Source of the DNA: Xenorhabdus budapestensis
Lineage (GTDB): Bacteria > Pseudomonadota > Gammaproteobacteria > Enterobacterales > Enterobacteriaceae
Reading direction: 5' to 3'
Length of the DNA stretch: 64,000 bases
Assembly: GCF_002632465.1 (NCBI RefSeq)
Contig: NZ_NIBS01000004.1
Span: 220,068-284,067, forward strand
A program made the position numbers and the translations under genes. The notes under the pieces are model-generated. The model was not told the DNA's origin and searched no databases. It saw only the letters and a program-made list of their open reading frames with translations. Below, in pieces: positions 56,851-64,000 of the stretch; positions within the stretch are counted from its first letter, which is position 1, and the number at the start of each line of letters is the position of its first letter.

Positions 56851-58014
56851 ATGAATCGTCAATTAAAAGTGATTGTAATCGGAGCAGGAATTGGTGGGAT
56901 AACGGCTGCTATAGTGTTACGGCGAATTGGCTATGTTGTTGAAGTTTATGAACAGGCTCCAACTTTACGTACAGCAGGTTCAGGTTTGTCTGTAATGTCT
57001 AATGCTGTTGCTGCTTTATCCTCTATTGGTATTAATCTGAAATTGGAGCACTTTGGTGCTCCAATTAAGTGTTTTGAAATTAGGAATACCCGAGATCGTC
57101 TGATACGCAAATTACCAATACCTGAAATCTCGTCTTCTAATGGGTTCGATAGTGTTTGTATATCACGTAAAGCATTGCAGGAAGCTCTGCTACAGCAACT
57201 TGATCAGAATATTATCCATGTCGGCGCTAAGGTCACCGAAATTTCCGAGAGGGATGACGGTATTTCTGTCCGTTTTGCTGATGGCAGAAAAGCACATGGA
57301 GATTTGCTCATTGGTGCTGATGGGATCTACTCTTTTGTTCGTGACTATATCCAAGGGAATAAGCCAGTTCGTCCAGCTGATTATATCTGTTGGTTGGCGA
57401 TTACTCGTTATCAACATCCGCAGATAACACCTGGTTACGTTGGTCATTATTGGGGAGCAGGAAAACGAATAGGTTTGATCGATATAGGTGGGGGTGAAGT
57501 ATATTGGTGGGGAACTGCAAATATGCCTACTGAGCAGCTCTGTGAGTGGAAAGGAAATAATAGAGACATCTCGTCTTATTATAAGGGGTGGCCAGCGATT
57601 GTTTCTGATATTATCTTACAAACTCCATCTGAAAATATCATTTCTGTCTCTGCACAAGATAGGCCTTTTTCACCCCTCTGGGGGAAAGGCAGAATTACGC
57701 TGTTAGGAGATGCGGCTCACCCTATGTTGACAAGCCTTGGTCAAGGTGCGGGTATGGCTATCGAAGACGCTGTTGTTTTAGGGCATGTATTCAGGCAGCA
57801 GTCAGATCCAATTTCTGCTCTGCGTCAATACGAAAAAATTCGTATTCCAAGGGCTGAAATGTTAGTTAATACATCAAGAATGCTGAGTGAAACTGAGCAA
57901 GAGGATCGTATTTTTCATTGTTTGAAAAGAGATCTGTCCTTACGGTTTATGCCAACGAAAAATCTCAAAAAAAGTATAGAACACTCATTAAATTTTCCTA
58001 TGGAAGATTTTTAG
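56851..58014 (+). CDS. pxaB: FAD-dependent monooxygenase (PxaB-like)
   Basis: Class A flavin monooxygenase of 387 residues. It has the FAD motif VIGAGIGGITAAIVLRRIGY with EVYEQ at the end of the second strand, the DG motif LLIGADGIYSFVR, and the ribityl-binding ITLLGDAAHPMLTSLGQGAG. It follows the bimodular NRPS by 23 bp with GGAGGAAG before the start, so both are one operon. In the pyrrolizixenamide and legonmycin pathways the partner monooxygenase performs an oxidative ring rearrangement of the NRPS product to the bicyclic pyrrolizidine. The same role is inferred here from the gene pairing. Confidence 0.88.
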   Translation: MNRQLKVIVIGAGIGGITAAIVLRRIGYVVEVYEQAPTLRTAGSGLSVMSNAVAALSSIGINLKLEHFGAPIKCFEIRNTRDRLIRKLPIPEISSSNGFDSVCISRKALQEALLQQLDQNIIHVGAKVTEISERDDGISVRFADGRKAHGDLLIGADGIYSFVRDYIQGNKPVRPADYICWLAITRYQHPQITPGYVGHYWGAGKRIGLIDIGGGEVYWWGTANMPTEQLCEWKGNNRDISSYYKGWPAIVSDIILQTPSENIISVSAQDRPFSPLWGKGRITLLGDAAHPMLTSLGQGAGMAIEDAVVLGHVFRQQSDPISALRQYEKIRIPRAEMLVNTSRMLSETEQEDRIFHCLKRDLSLRFMPTKNLKKSIEHSLNFPMEDF

Positions 58015-58359
58015 AACATAAAAAACTGTGTGACACTTTTATCTGTATTAGTGTGGGGGTTATCGGGTGGTGTAGGGGACAGTTCTCCTGCTCCGCCCGA
58101 TAACCCCATCAAAACTTCCGGTCGAACCCAGAGTACATATGCTGTCCACTTTTAGTTTGTTATCAACAGATTCAGCAAAGCCCGTAACACAATAGTCCGG
58201 GCGGTGTTCTTCAACCGACTGATGTTACGCTGTCACTAGCTAAGTTGAAAGTACATAAACCTAGCAGGGGACTACGCAATGCCAAGGTTGGAGCGGGCAA
58301 TTTCAGGTCGTTACGGCCATTTAAATTAACCGGAAGATCATTGAAGAGTTTCAGTAGTT
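58015..58359. other. Spacer between pxaB and stlA with a long hairpin
   Basis: No intact gene. A 12-bp perfect inverted repeat (ggggttatcggg at 58056-58067, cccgataacccc at 58096-58107) encloses a GC-rich loop that can pair further. The DNA from about 58110 to 58330 has a more balanced composition than its surroundings and looks like residue of an inserted element, but I could not identify a transposase or intron. Confidence 0.55.
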
Positions 58360-59958
58360 TTATTCGTCAAGGATGATTTCTGGTAGAGGAAGTTGATCAT
58401 TAATAATTGCATCTGCAATCCGGATTATATCATTATCCAATGCACGATCGATCTCCAGGGGAGGGCTGATTTCGCGCACTGCCTGGTAAAATTTAGCTGT
58501 TTCAGGTGCAAGTTTACTAATATTGTCACGGAGATAAATTGCCTGACAAACGACCAGTATTGTCATTGCAACAATATTACGTAATTTTTGTTCCATTTCC
58601 AGAACATCTTGCGCAGCATGCAAACCCAAGCTCACAATATCTTGATTGTACTGCTCTGTTGCTAAAGTATGTATACTAGATGCAGCACAATCATGGCGGA
58701 TTGCAGCAACTAGGGCTGTTTGTGAAATTTGGACACCTTTAAAACCTTGATACATGCCGGGAGTTGGACTAAGTGAATTCGGTAATCCGCGAGAGAAACG
58801 GCTATCCATCATCAGTGCCACAATTGCGTGAAGATGATTGGCAATTAAAGCGATATCCAACTTTAATGCATCCATAGTCCGTGCAATATATTGCCCCATA
58901 AAATTTCCACCATGTAAGACATCACCATTTTCTGGATCAATCAAAGGATTATCATTCACAGAAATAACTTCTCGCTCCAATATTTTTCGAGCTGTAGCTA
59001 AAGATTCCGGAACTATGCCTAATATTTGCGGTGCACAACGAATTGAATAGACTTCTTGTAAGGTATCATTTAACCGGGTGATTTCCTGGTGACGACAAGC
59101 CTTATTCGCTTGTTCTTTAATTCCCGCTAATAAATTGATCTGTGTCGAACCTTCTAATAAATTACGCAATGTACTGGCTACTGCTTTTTGTCCCGGATGA
59201 TTTTTTACCTGTTGAATTCTGGCATCATAATGTTCATGAGATGCGAATAATGCTTCAACAGTCAATGCAATAACAGATATTGTCGCTTTTAAGAGTTTTT
59301 CCAGTTTAATAATTGTAAGTGAACCGATACCTGACATCACCCGGGTGCCATTGATAAGAGCGAGCCCTTCTTTTGCTTGCAAGGATAACGGCGTCAATCC
59401 TGCACGTTTAATTGCTTCAGCAGCGCTAATTTCTTCTCCCATATAATTAACCTGACCAATACCACATAATGCACGTGCAATATAAGATAAAGGAATTAAA
59501 TCACCGCTTGCACCCACTGAGCCATACCGGGGAACCAGGGGCACAATATCATGATTAAGATGATTGGCTATCGTTTGAGCGACAATTGGTCTGGTTGCAG
59601 ACCAACCTTTACAAACAGAAAGTAACACAGTAAATTGTGAAGCTCTAATACAAGTTTTGGACATATAGTCCCCAGTGCCAACAGAAAGAAAAGTTAACAG
59701 ATTTTTCTGATGTTCTGAGATCTTCTCAAACGGCACAACTAAATTGGCATTCCCTCCAAATCCTGTATTAATTCCATATATTACTTCTCCTGAATTTAAT
59801 TTATCCTCTAATTTTTTACGACCACGGTTTAAAATATTTATGACACCTTTTGATATTTCTACTTTTTTCTGTTTTGTCGCAATCTGATAGATTTCTTCCA
59901 GAGAGATAAAGCCATTTTCGTTAATAATGATGGTTGGCTGAATATCTTTAATGTTCAT
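58360..59958 (-). CDS. stlA: Phenylalanine ammonia-lyase StlA
   Basis: Deaminates L-phenylalanine to trans-cinnamate, the first step to Photorhabdus stilbenes and other cinnamate-derived metabolites. The 532 residues match Photorhabdus StlA closely from end to end. The MIO cofactor forms from Ala-Ser-Gly in GSVGASGDLIPL (about 150-152), and the catalytic Tyr is in YGINTGFGG. Where histidine ammonia-lyases have LSH, this protein has Phe-Leu (NLLTFLSVG). It also carries the plant-PAL-like EQYNQDIVSLG. These point to phenylalanine and not histidine or tyrosine. The ATG at 59958 is chosen (GGAG six bases upstream); ATGs at 59964 and 59970 are less likely. It converges on pxaB. Confidence 0.93.
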   Translation of the reverse strand: MNIKDIQPTIIINENGFISLEEIYQIATKQKKVEISKGVINILNRGRKKLEDKLNSGEVIYGINTGFGGNANLVVPFEKISEHQKNLLTFLSVGTGDYMSKTCIRASQFTVLLSVCKGWSATRPIVAQTIANHLNHDIVPLVPRYGSVGASGDLIPLSYIARALCGIGQVNYMGEEISAAEAIKRAGLTPLSLQAKEGLALINGTRVMSGIGSLTIIKLEKLLKATISVIALTVEALFASHEHYDARIQQVKNHPGQKAVASTLRNLLEGSTQINLLAGIKEQANKACRHQEITRLNDTLQEVYSIRCAPQILGIVPESLATARKILEREVISVNDNPLIDPENGDVLHGGNFMGQYIARTMDALKLDIALIANHLHAIVALMMDSRFSRGLPNSLSPTPGMYQGFKGVQISQTALVAAIRHDCAASSIHTLATEQYNQDIVSLGLHAAQDVLEMEQKLRNIVAMTILVVCQAIYLRDNISKLAPETAKFYQAVREISPPLEIDRALDNDIIRIADAIINDQLPLPEIILDE

Positions 59959-60350
59959 TTTCATCTCCATATAAAATAAGAATGTAATAATACGTGGTTT
60001 CGTATAAAAAGTGCAATCATGGAACAGGTGTATCAGTCACAACTCAATCTGACACATCAACTTGAAAAGATGAAAATTACCAGTATTTTGAGGTAAAAAA
60101 ATAAATGGCTTCAACGGTTATAAAATAACTTAGGGTTTAATTATTTTTAATCTGCGATTCTATTTATGAGAATAGTAAAAGGAAGCCTTATCACTCTTCA
60201 TTGGGCTATTCATCTAATAGGTTATCCATTGCGGGTCTCCCAGAGATATTATAGTCTTGACAATAAATAGCGATTAATAATCGATAAGACAGAGAGATGG
60301 ATTGTGGCAAAAAAAGAAAACCAGAAAAGCTATATAGGCGCAAATCTCCC
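59959..60350. other. Intergenic region between stlA and elaA
   Basis: No supported gene. This is the expected stlA promoter side, AT-rich, with no element I can name. A 60-codon minus-strand frame (60206-60388) overlaps the end of elaA and has neither a ribosome-binding site nor a recognisable product. Confidence 0.5.
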
Positions 60351-60821
60351 TTATGACCAATTCGAATTAATTCCTCTGAGCATACCAATGTGTGGGATGT
60401 TGTCTTCTAGGTATACCTCAGATACGGCTTGGAAGCCGTGTTTGGCGTAAAATGATTGGAGGTGTGCTTGCGCAGATAAAAAAATAGGGGATTCTGGGTA
60501 AGATCTTTCTATGAAGGAGATTACATTTTCCATCAGCTTGTGTCCTAACTTGGCTCCTCGCACAGATGGATCGATAATGATTCTCCCTACGACAATTTGT
60601 TTTGAGCTTTTGTATGCTTGTAGTATGCGTGCATAAGCTATGATTTTTTTGCCCTTAGAGCCTACAACGTGTAGTGTATCTTTCTCTAAATCTAAACCAT
60701 CCAGGTCTTGATATGGGCATGACTGTTCAACAATAAATACCTGATTTCTCAGAGAGAAAATCTTATAAAATTTTTCAGTATCAATATGTTTTGATTCTAA
60801 GTATTCCCAAGTCAATTCCAT
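60351..60821 (-). CDS. elaA: GNAT acetyltransferase, ElaA family
   Basis: Probable N-acetyltransferase using acetyl-CoA. The 156 residues match E. coli ElaA along the length: LRNQVFIVEQSCPYQDLDGL, VGRIIIDPSVRGAKLGHKLM (acetyl-CoA binding R-x-x-G-x-G/A type loop), LSAQAHLQSFYAKHGF and DNIPHIGM. AGAGGG lies before the start. Substrate unknown. A small membrane-protein frame ends 13 bp upstream on the same strand. Confidence 0.92.
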   Translation of the reverse strand: MELTWEYLESKHIDTEKFYKIFSLRNQVFIVEQSCPYQDLDGLDLEKDTLHVVGSKGKKIIAYARILQAYKSSKQIVVGRIIIDPSVRGAKLGHKLMENVISFIERSYPESPIFLSAQAHLQSFYAKHGFQAVSEVYLEDNIPHIGMLRGINSNWS

Positions 60822-60834
60822 GTTTCCCTCTTTT

Positions 60835-60972
60835 TTACAACAGAATGCCTAATGCCAATCGGAGTAAATAAGTTATAGAACCAATTATCGCAATCATTGC
60901 AACTAAACTGAGTCTCAGTTCCTTAACAAGCCTATCCTGATAGCGTAAGGTGAGCGCGTTCAACTCGTACAT
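60835..60972 (-). CDS. Possible 45-residue single-pass membrane protein
   Basis: An ATG at 60972 opens MYELNALTLRYQDRLVKELR followed by a hydrophobic segment (LSLVAMIAIIGSITYLL) and RLALGILL. The length, amphipathic N-terminus and one membrane helix resemble real small proteins, and it ends 13 bp before elaA. No ribosome-binding site is obvious, and the frame also extends a few codons upstream without ATG, so it may equally be the tail of a lost gene. Confidence 0.35.
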   Translation of the reverse strand: MYELNALTLRYQDRLVKELRLSLVAMIAIIGSITYLLRLALGILL

Positions 60973-61129
60973 AGCGCAGACATTAGCATTGAGCCCCTAC
61001 AACACGGATTCGCATAATGTATATTATGTTAAATAAACTATATAGGATTCAATTTCTCCTGATATTGCCAGTACTTCATGGTGAGGTACAATGAAAATAA
61101 ACTGAGATGTAATAGACAGATTATGAACC

Positions 61130-62239
61130 ATGAATAATACTACGATGAAAAATAATAAAATTATCATTGTTGGTGCCGGTTTTGTAGGAACAACGCTGGC
61201 ATGGTGTTTATCTTACCACCATAAGGGCGAAATTATTCTGATTGATAAAGGACAGGCGGGTAACGGAGTGACTAAACAGGCCTTTGCATGGCTCAATGTT
61301 TCTTATGGTAGACCGGGCGCTTACAGCAAGCTTAGGCAGCAGGCACTCAATGAGTGGCATTATCTCGATAAACAAACAAACGGAAAGTTAAATATAAATT
61401 GGTCAGGTGCTATCAGTTGGCAGGAAACTGAATCTGCAACCCGTGAATTTATCGATATTTATAGTGAATCGGGCTTTAATGTTAAGGCATTGACGAAAGC
61501 TGAACTTCAGACACTGGAACCACAGCTTGTAACCCTCCCGGAGCTTGCTGCCTTTGCAACGGAAGAAGGTGCTGTTGATCCTCTTCACGCAACACAAGTA
61601 CTTTTACAGGAAGCTCTGAACAACGGTGTCACCTATCTGCCGGAAACGGAAGTGACTGCCATTAACTATAATGGCAAACAGATTCTCGGAATTACTACAT
61701 CACAGGGAGTTATCTGTGCTGATCAGGTTGTACTGACTGCCGGTGTCGGCATAATTTCTCTGATGGAAAAATTAGGGGAACAGCTCCCTTTATCTGCATC
61801 TCCTTCTATCATCGTGCAATATCAACATCAGGCTGAAACTCCTTTTGTACACCACATTATCTCAACTCCTGATATGGAAGTACGTCCGATATCAGGAACA
61901 GCTTTGCTTGCAGCGGAAGATTATTTAAATGACTGTCCTGAAAACAGTGCCACATGTATCGCACTAAATGCCTTACCTGCCATAAAAAAAGCCTTTATAG
62001 GTAGTGATAGTCTGTGCTTAGAAAAGGCTTCTGTTGGCATGCGCCCAATTCCTAAAGATGAAATGCCCATCGTTGGAAAAGTTACTGATTATTGTGGTTT
62101 ATATATGATCAGCATGCATGCAGCAATTACACTTGCACCACTGATATGCCGACTGGCGCAGGAAGAAATAATAAATGACACAGAACAGGCTGCGTTAAAT
62201 CCATACCGACTAACACGCTTTAGTGCTGAAGACTTGTAA
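61130..62239 (+). CDS. FAD-dependent oxidoreductase of the DAO family
   Basis: The 369 residues begin with a FAD-binding Rossmann motif (KIIIVGAGFVGTTLAWCLSY) and contain AGNGVTKQAFAWLNVSYGRP, a mid-domain EGAVDPLHATQVLLQEAL and a C-terminal VGMRPIPKDEMPIVGKV, the usual DAO/glycine-oxidase-like arrangement. The substrate, probably an amino acid or amine, is unknown. M6 is an alternative start. It stands alone, about 300 bp from elaA and just before a decayed dkgB gene, so no pathway can be inferred from neighbours. Confidence 0.85.
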   Translation: MNNTTMKNNKIIIVGAGFVGTTLAWCLSYHHKGEIILIDKGQAGNGVTKQAFAWLNVSYGRPGAYSKLRQQALNEWHYLDKQTNGKLNINWSGAISWQETESATREFIDIYSESGFNVKALTKAELQTLEPQLVTLPELAAFATEEGAVDPLHATQVLLQEALNNGVTYLPETEVTAINYNGKQILGITTSQGVICADQVVLTAGVGIISLMEKLGEQLPLSASPSIIVQYQHQAETPFVHHIISTPDMEVRPISGTALLAAEDYLNDCPENSATCIALNALPAIKKAFIGSDSLCLEKASVGMRPIPKDEMPIVGKVTDYCGLYMISMHAAITLAPLICRLAQEEIINDTEQAALNPYRLTRFSAEDL

Positions 62240-62353
62240 TGACGTTTTTTTAACTGGTTTATGCATCATCTTTTCAAAACTTGCGATTTTCATCACGTTT
62301 AACTATTAGCCTATTGATATGCAAGAATGAATTCCGCCCCCTCTCCTCCTATC

Positions 62354-62753
62354 AGATACGGAACACATTTCCACGAACCAGATTGAACTTTCTCCCTATC
62401 TGCAAAACTGTCATGTGACAGATTGGGCGAAAGATCATGGTATTCATATCACATCCTATATGACCCTCGCTTATGGTAAGGCGCTTCAAGATAAGGTTAT
62501 CGGACGCATAGCCACAAAACATCAGGCCACTCCTGCACAGGTGATTTTGTCCTGGGCAATGGCATTGGGTTATAGCGTGATCCCATCTTCAACTAAGCGC
62601 GAAAATTTACAGAGTAACCTGAAAGCCACTGAGCTTAAATTTGATGCAGACGATATGACTGCTATCGCCGCACTTGGTCGTAACGAACGTATCGTTAGCC
62701 CGGCTTTCGGGAGCTGTTTTGAGATCCATGTTTTCAACGAGGTAACGCGATAA
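62354..62753 (+). pseudogene. dkgB: 3' remnant of aldo-keto reductase DkgB
   Basis: The frame encodes only the last 130 residues or so of a 2,5-diketo-D-gluconate reductase [71 protein letters not shown]. The barrel's first half with the catalytic Asp, Tyr, Lys and His is missing, and no start codon or ribosome-binding site fits. The tail after RIVSP also differs from the E. coli end and runs 20 bp into the convergent adaptor gene, so both ends are disrupted. Confidence 0.85.
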
Positions 62754-63984
62754 ATCCCTTTTCCAGTCCATGAACTTCCATACCTTCCGGCATAGCTTCC
62801 CCGATAGTTACCCGACGAGATACAGCCGGGCTTTTTAAATCCGGGCGCCAGGTTACGATCAATTGTCCATTGCTGTCGTGAGTTAATGCTTTTTCTGGCA
62901 CAACAGTGCCCCGTTCATTGCGATAAATAACAATATTAACTTTGGCACTCATACCGGGTCTGATGGGGTAATTCTGTTTCATGGGTGAAGTCACTTTAAT
63001 CACAACGTCATAATAAATCGCCGATCCGGGGTTGTCGTTATTCACGCTTTGCATGGCAATGGTTTCAATTTCCCCATCCAAAGGGTGATCGGAAAACCCC
63101 TCCCCGCTAATTTTTACTGCCAGCCCTTCTCTTAGTTTGGCGAGATCGGCTTCTTCAACTTGTGCCAGTACCTGATACTGTGTTGTGTCCATCACTTCCA
63201 GTAAAGGCATCCCATCGGTAACCCGAACGCCTGTCTGAATCGTCAAAAATTTCCCCTTTTCTCCTTGCACTGCCCTGAGCACAACACCGGAAAATGGCGC
63301 TTTGATTTCTTTATGGGTGTATTGTTCCTGTAGTGTCTGGTAGCGGCTGGTTGCATTTTGCAGCTCCATCTCTGCAACACGTACATTGCCAGCGCTGCCT
63401 TTTTGTCGGGTGGATGCAAGATCGTCTTTTGCAGAAGCGAGTTCCGTGAGTTGTCGGCGAAGTTGCTGTTCAAGGTTTTCCACTTCCATTTGTGGAATGA
63501 TGCCCCGTGAAAAAAGCGCCTGTGTTTTTGCCAGATTATTTTTCAATTCCATCACCATATGATTCGCATTTTCGACGTTTCTTCTGGCCCGGATGACTTC
63601 CTGACTGTTTTCCCAGTCATGCAATTGTTCAACGGCAGATGAGGCTTTGATCATCTCAACCTGCGCCTGCCGAAGCTCAATATCCAGTTTGCGGGTATCA
63701 AGTGTCACTAATGTCTGACCAGCTTTCACTTGTTGCCCTTCTTTGGCTAAAACTTGTTTGATAATGGCATCAAATGGCACAGGGATAGTCTCAAGGCGCC
63801 CGGATTGCAGCTTGCCGACCAGACCTAATTGTTTTTCTATAAAAGCGGGTTTTACCTCAATCCACTGTATTGATCCCTGATCTGACGATTCTTTTGAGGA
63901 CAAATACCCTGAAAATAACAAAGCAAAAAAACAGATCACTACTACAAGTACGCCAGCGATGGCCCATTGATAACGTTTAGTCAT
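62734..63984 (-). CDS. Periplasmic adaptor (HlyD/MacA-like) of an exporter
   Basis: Inner-membrane-anchored adaptor linking a transporter to an outer-membrane channel. The 416 residues show an N-terminal anchor (about 8-28), a lipoyl half ([18 protein letters not shown]), a long coiled coil (about 95-220, heptad-like), the second lipoyl half ([20 protein letters not shown]) and beta-barrel and membrane-proximal domains ([26 protein letters not shown]). It resembles the adaptors of MacAB-type ABC exporters for peptides or macrolides. The partner genes lie beyond the window (downstream ones are absent). Its 3' end overlaps the dkgB remnant. Confidence 0.88.
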   Translation of the reverse strand: MTKRYQWAIAGVLVVVICFFALLFSGYLSSKESSDQGSIQWIEVKPAFIEKQLGLVGKLQSGRLETIPVPFDAIIKQVLAKEGQQVKAGQTLVTLDTRKLDIELRQAQVEMIKASSAVEQLHDWENSQEVIRARRNVENANHMVMELKNNLAKTQALFSRGIIPQMEVENLEQQLRRQLTELASAKDDLASTRQKGSAGNVRVAEMELQNATSRYQTLQEQYTHKEIKAPFSGVVLRAVQGEKGKFLTIQTGVRVTDGMPLLEVMDTTQYQVLAQVEEADLAKLREGLAVKISGEGFSDHPLDGEIETIAMQSVNNDNPGSAIYYDVVIKVTSPMKQNYPIRPGMSAKVNIVIYRNERGTVVPEKALTHDSNGQLIVTWRPDLKSPAVSRRVTIGEAMPEGMEVHGLEKGFIALPR

Positions 63985-64000
63985 TGATAATGATCTCCCA

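Noticed and set aside
58360-59958. Annotation as histidine ammonia-lyase (hutH)
   Set aside because: Family similarity is real, but the selectivity residues (Phe-Leu in place of Ser-His, EQYNQD in place of NQED) and the close match to StlA indicate phenylalanine; no hut genes are adjacent.
60206-60388. 60-codon minus-strand frame after elaA
   Set aside because: It overlaps the 3' end of elaA, has no ribosome-binding site and no recognisable product.
1-64000. tRNA, rRNA, CRISPR arrays and complete insertion sequences
   Set aside because: I looked for tRNA-like stems, repeat-spacer patterns and transposase motifs by reading and found none that I could support; a covariance or repeat search was not possible.

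Overview
The window reads as a chromosomal segment of an insect-pathogenic, nematode-associated member of the Morganellaceae, most likely Xenorhabdus, with Photorhabdus possible. The evidence is enterobacterial core synteny (nth-rsxEGDCBA-ydgK, ydgJ, add, ydgA, manA, fumC, tus, mlc, bioD2, ynfB, ydfG) interrupted by islands typical of that group: Tc insecticidal toxin genes, several NRPS genes, a phenylalanine ammonia-lyase and a pyrrolizidine-alkaloid type gene pair.

Layout. 1-2.6 kb: 3' end of an NRPS gene ending in a condensation domain with no thioesterase. 2.7-9.0 kb: nth and the complete Rsx electron-transport operon, minus strand. 9.1-19.4 kb: housekeeping genes, then tus with a Ter replication-arrest site 40 bp in front of its start, then an IprA-like regulator. 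19.4-23.7 kb: a decayed MFS transporter remnant, then a five-gene iron-uptake operon (P19 protein, stand-alone cupredoxin, FTR1 permease, imelysin-type EfeO, DyP peroxidase EfeB) behind a Fur-box-like promoter. 24-28.9 kb: mlc, an internally deleted bioD2, small periplasmic proteins, ydfG, and a divergent membrane-protein/MarR pair sharing a long perfect palindrome.

29.1-35.0 kb: a plus-strand catabolic-looking cluster (aldehyde dehydrogenase, double SnoaL protein, GntR regulator, Cache protein, DUF805 protein, secreted DAO-family oxidase), substrate unknown. 35.1-40.4 kb: a complete quinolinate/NAD cluster in Bacillus order, nadBCA divergent from nifS-niaR, with the niacin repressor NiaR in place of the enterobacterial NadR scheme; this is the clearest candidate for transfer from Firmicutes. 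40.6-41.0 kb: an unknown gene broken by two frameshifts. 41.7-49.4 kb: Tc toxin B subunit (TcaC/XptC1 type) and C subunit (TccC type) with an unrecognised C-terminal effector domain; no A subunit is present here.

49.6-58.0 kb: a bimodular NRPS (starter C-A-T-C-A-T-TE, Ser then probably Pro) followed by a flavin monooxygenase, the architecture of the pyrrolizixenamide (PxaA/PxaB) pathway. 58.4-60.0 kb: a phenylalanine ammonia-lyase closely matching Photorhabdus StlA, which would supply cinnamic acid. 60.3-64.0 kb: elaA, a FAD oxidoreductase, a truncated dkgB remnant and a periplasmic adaptor of an exporter. Core genes thus flank accessory blocks for toxin, natural-product, iron and cofactor functions. 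Family assignments rest on motifs and recalled homologues; no database search was run.
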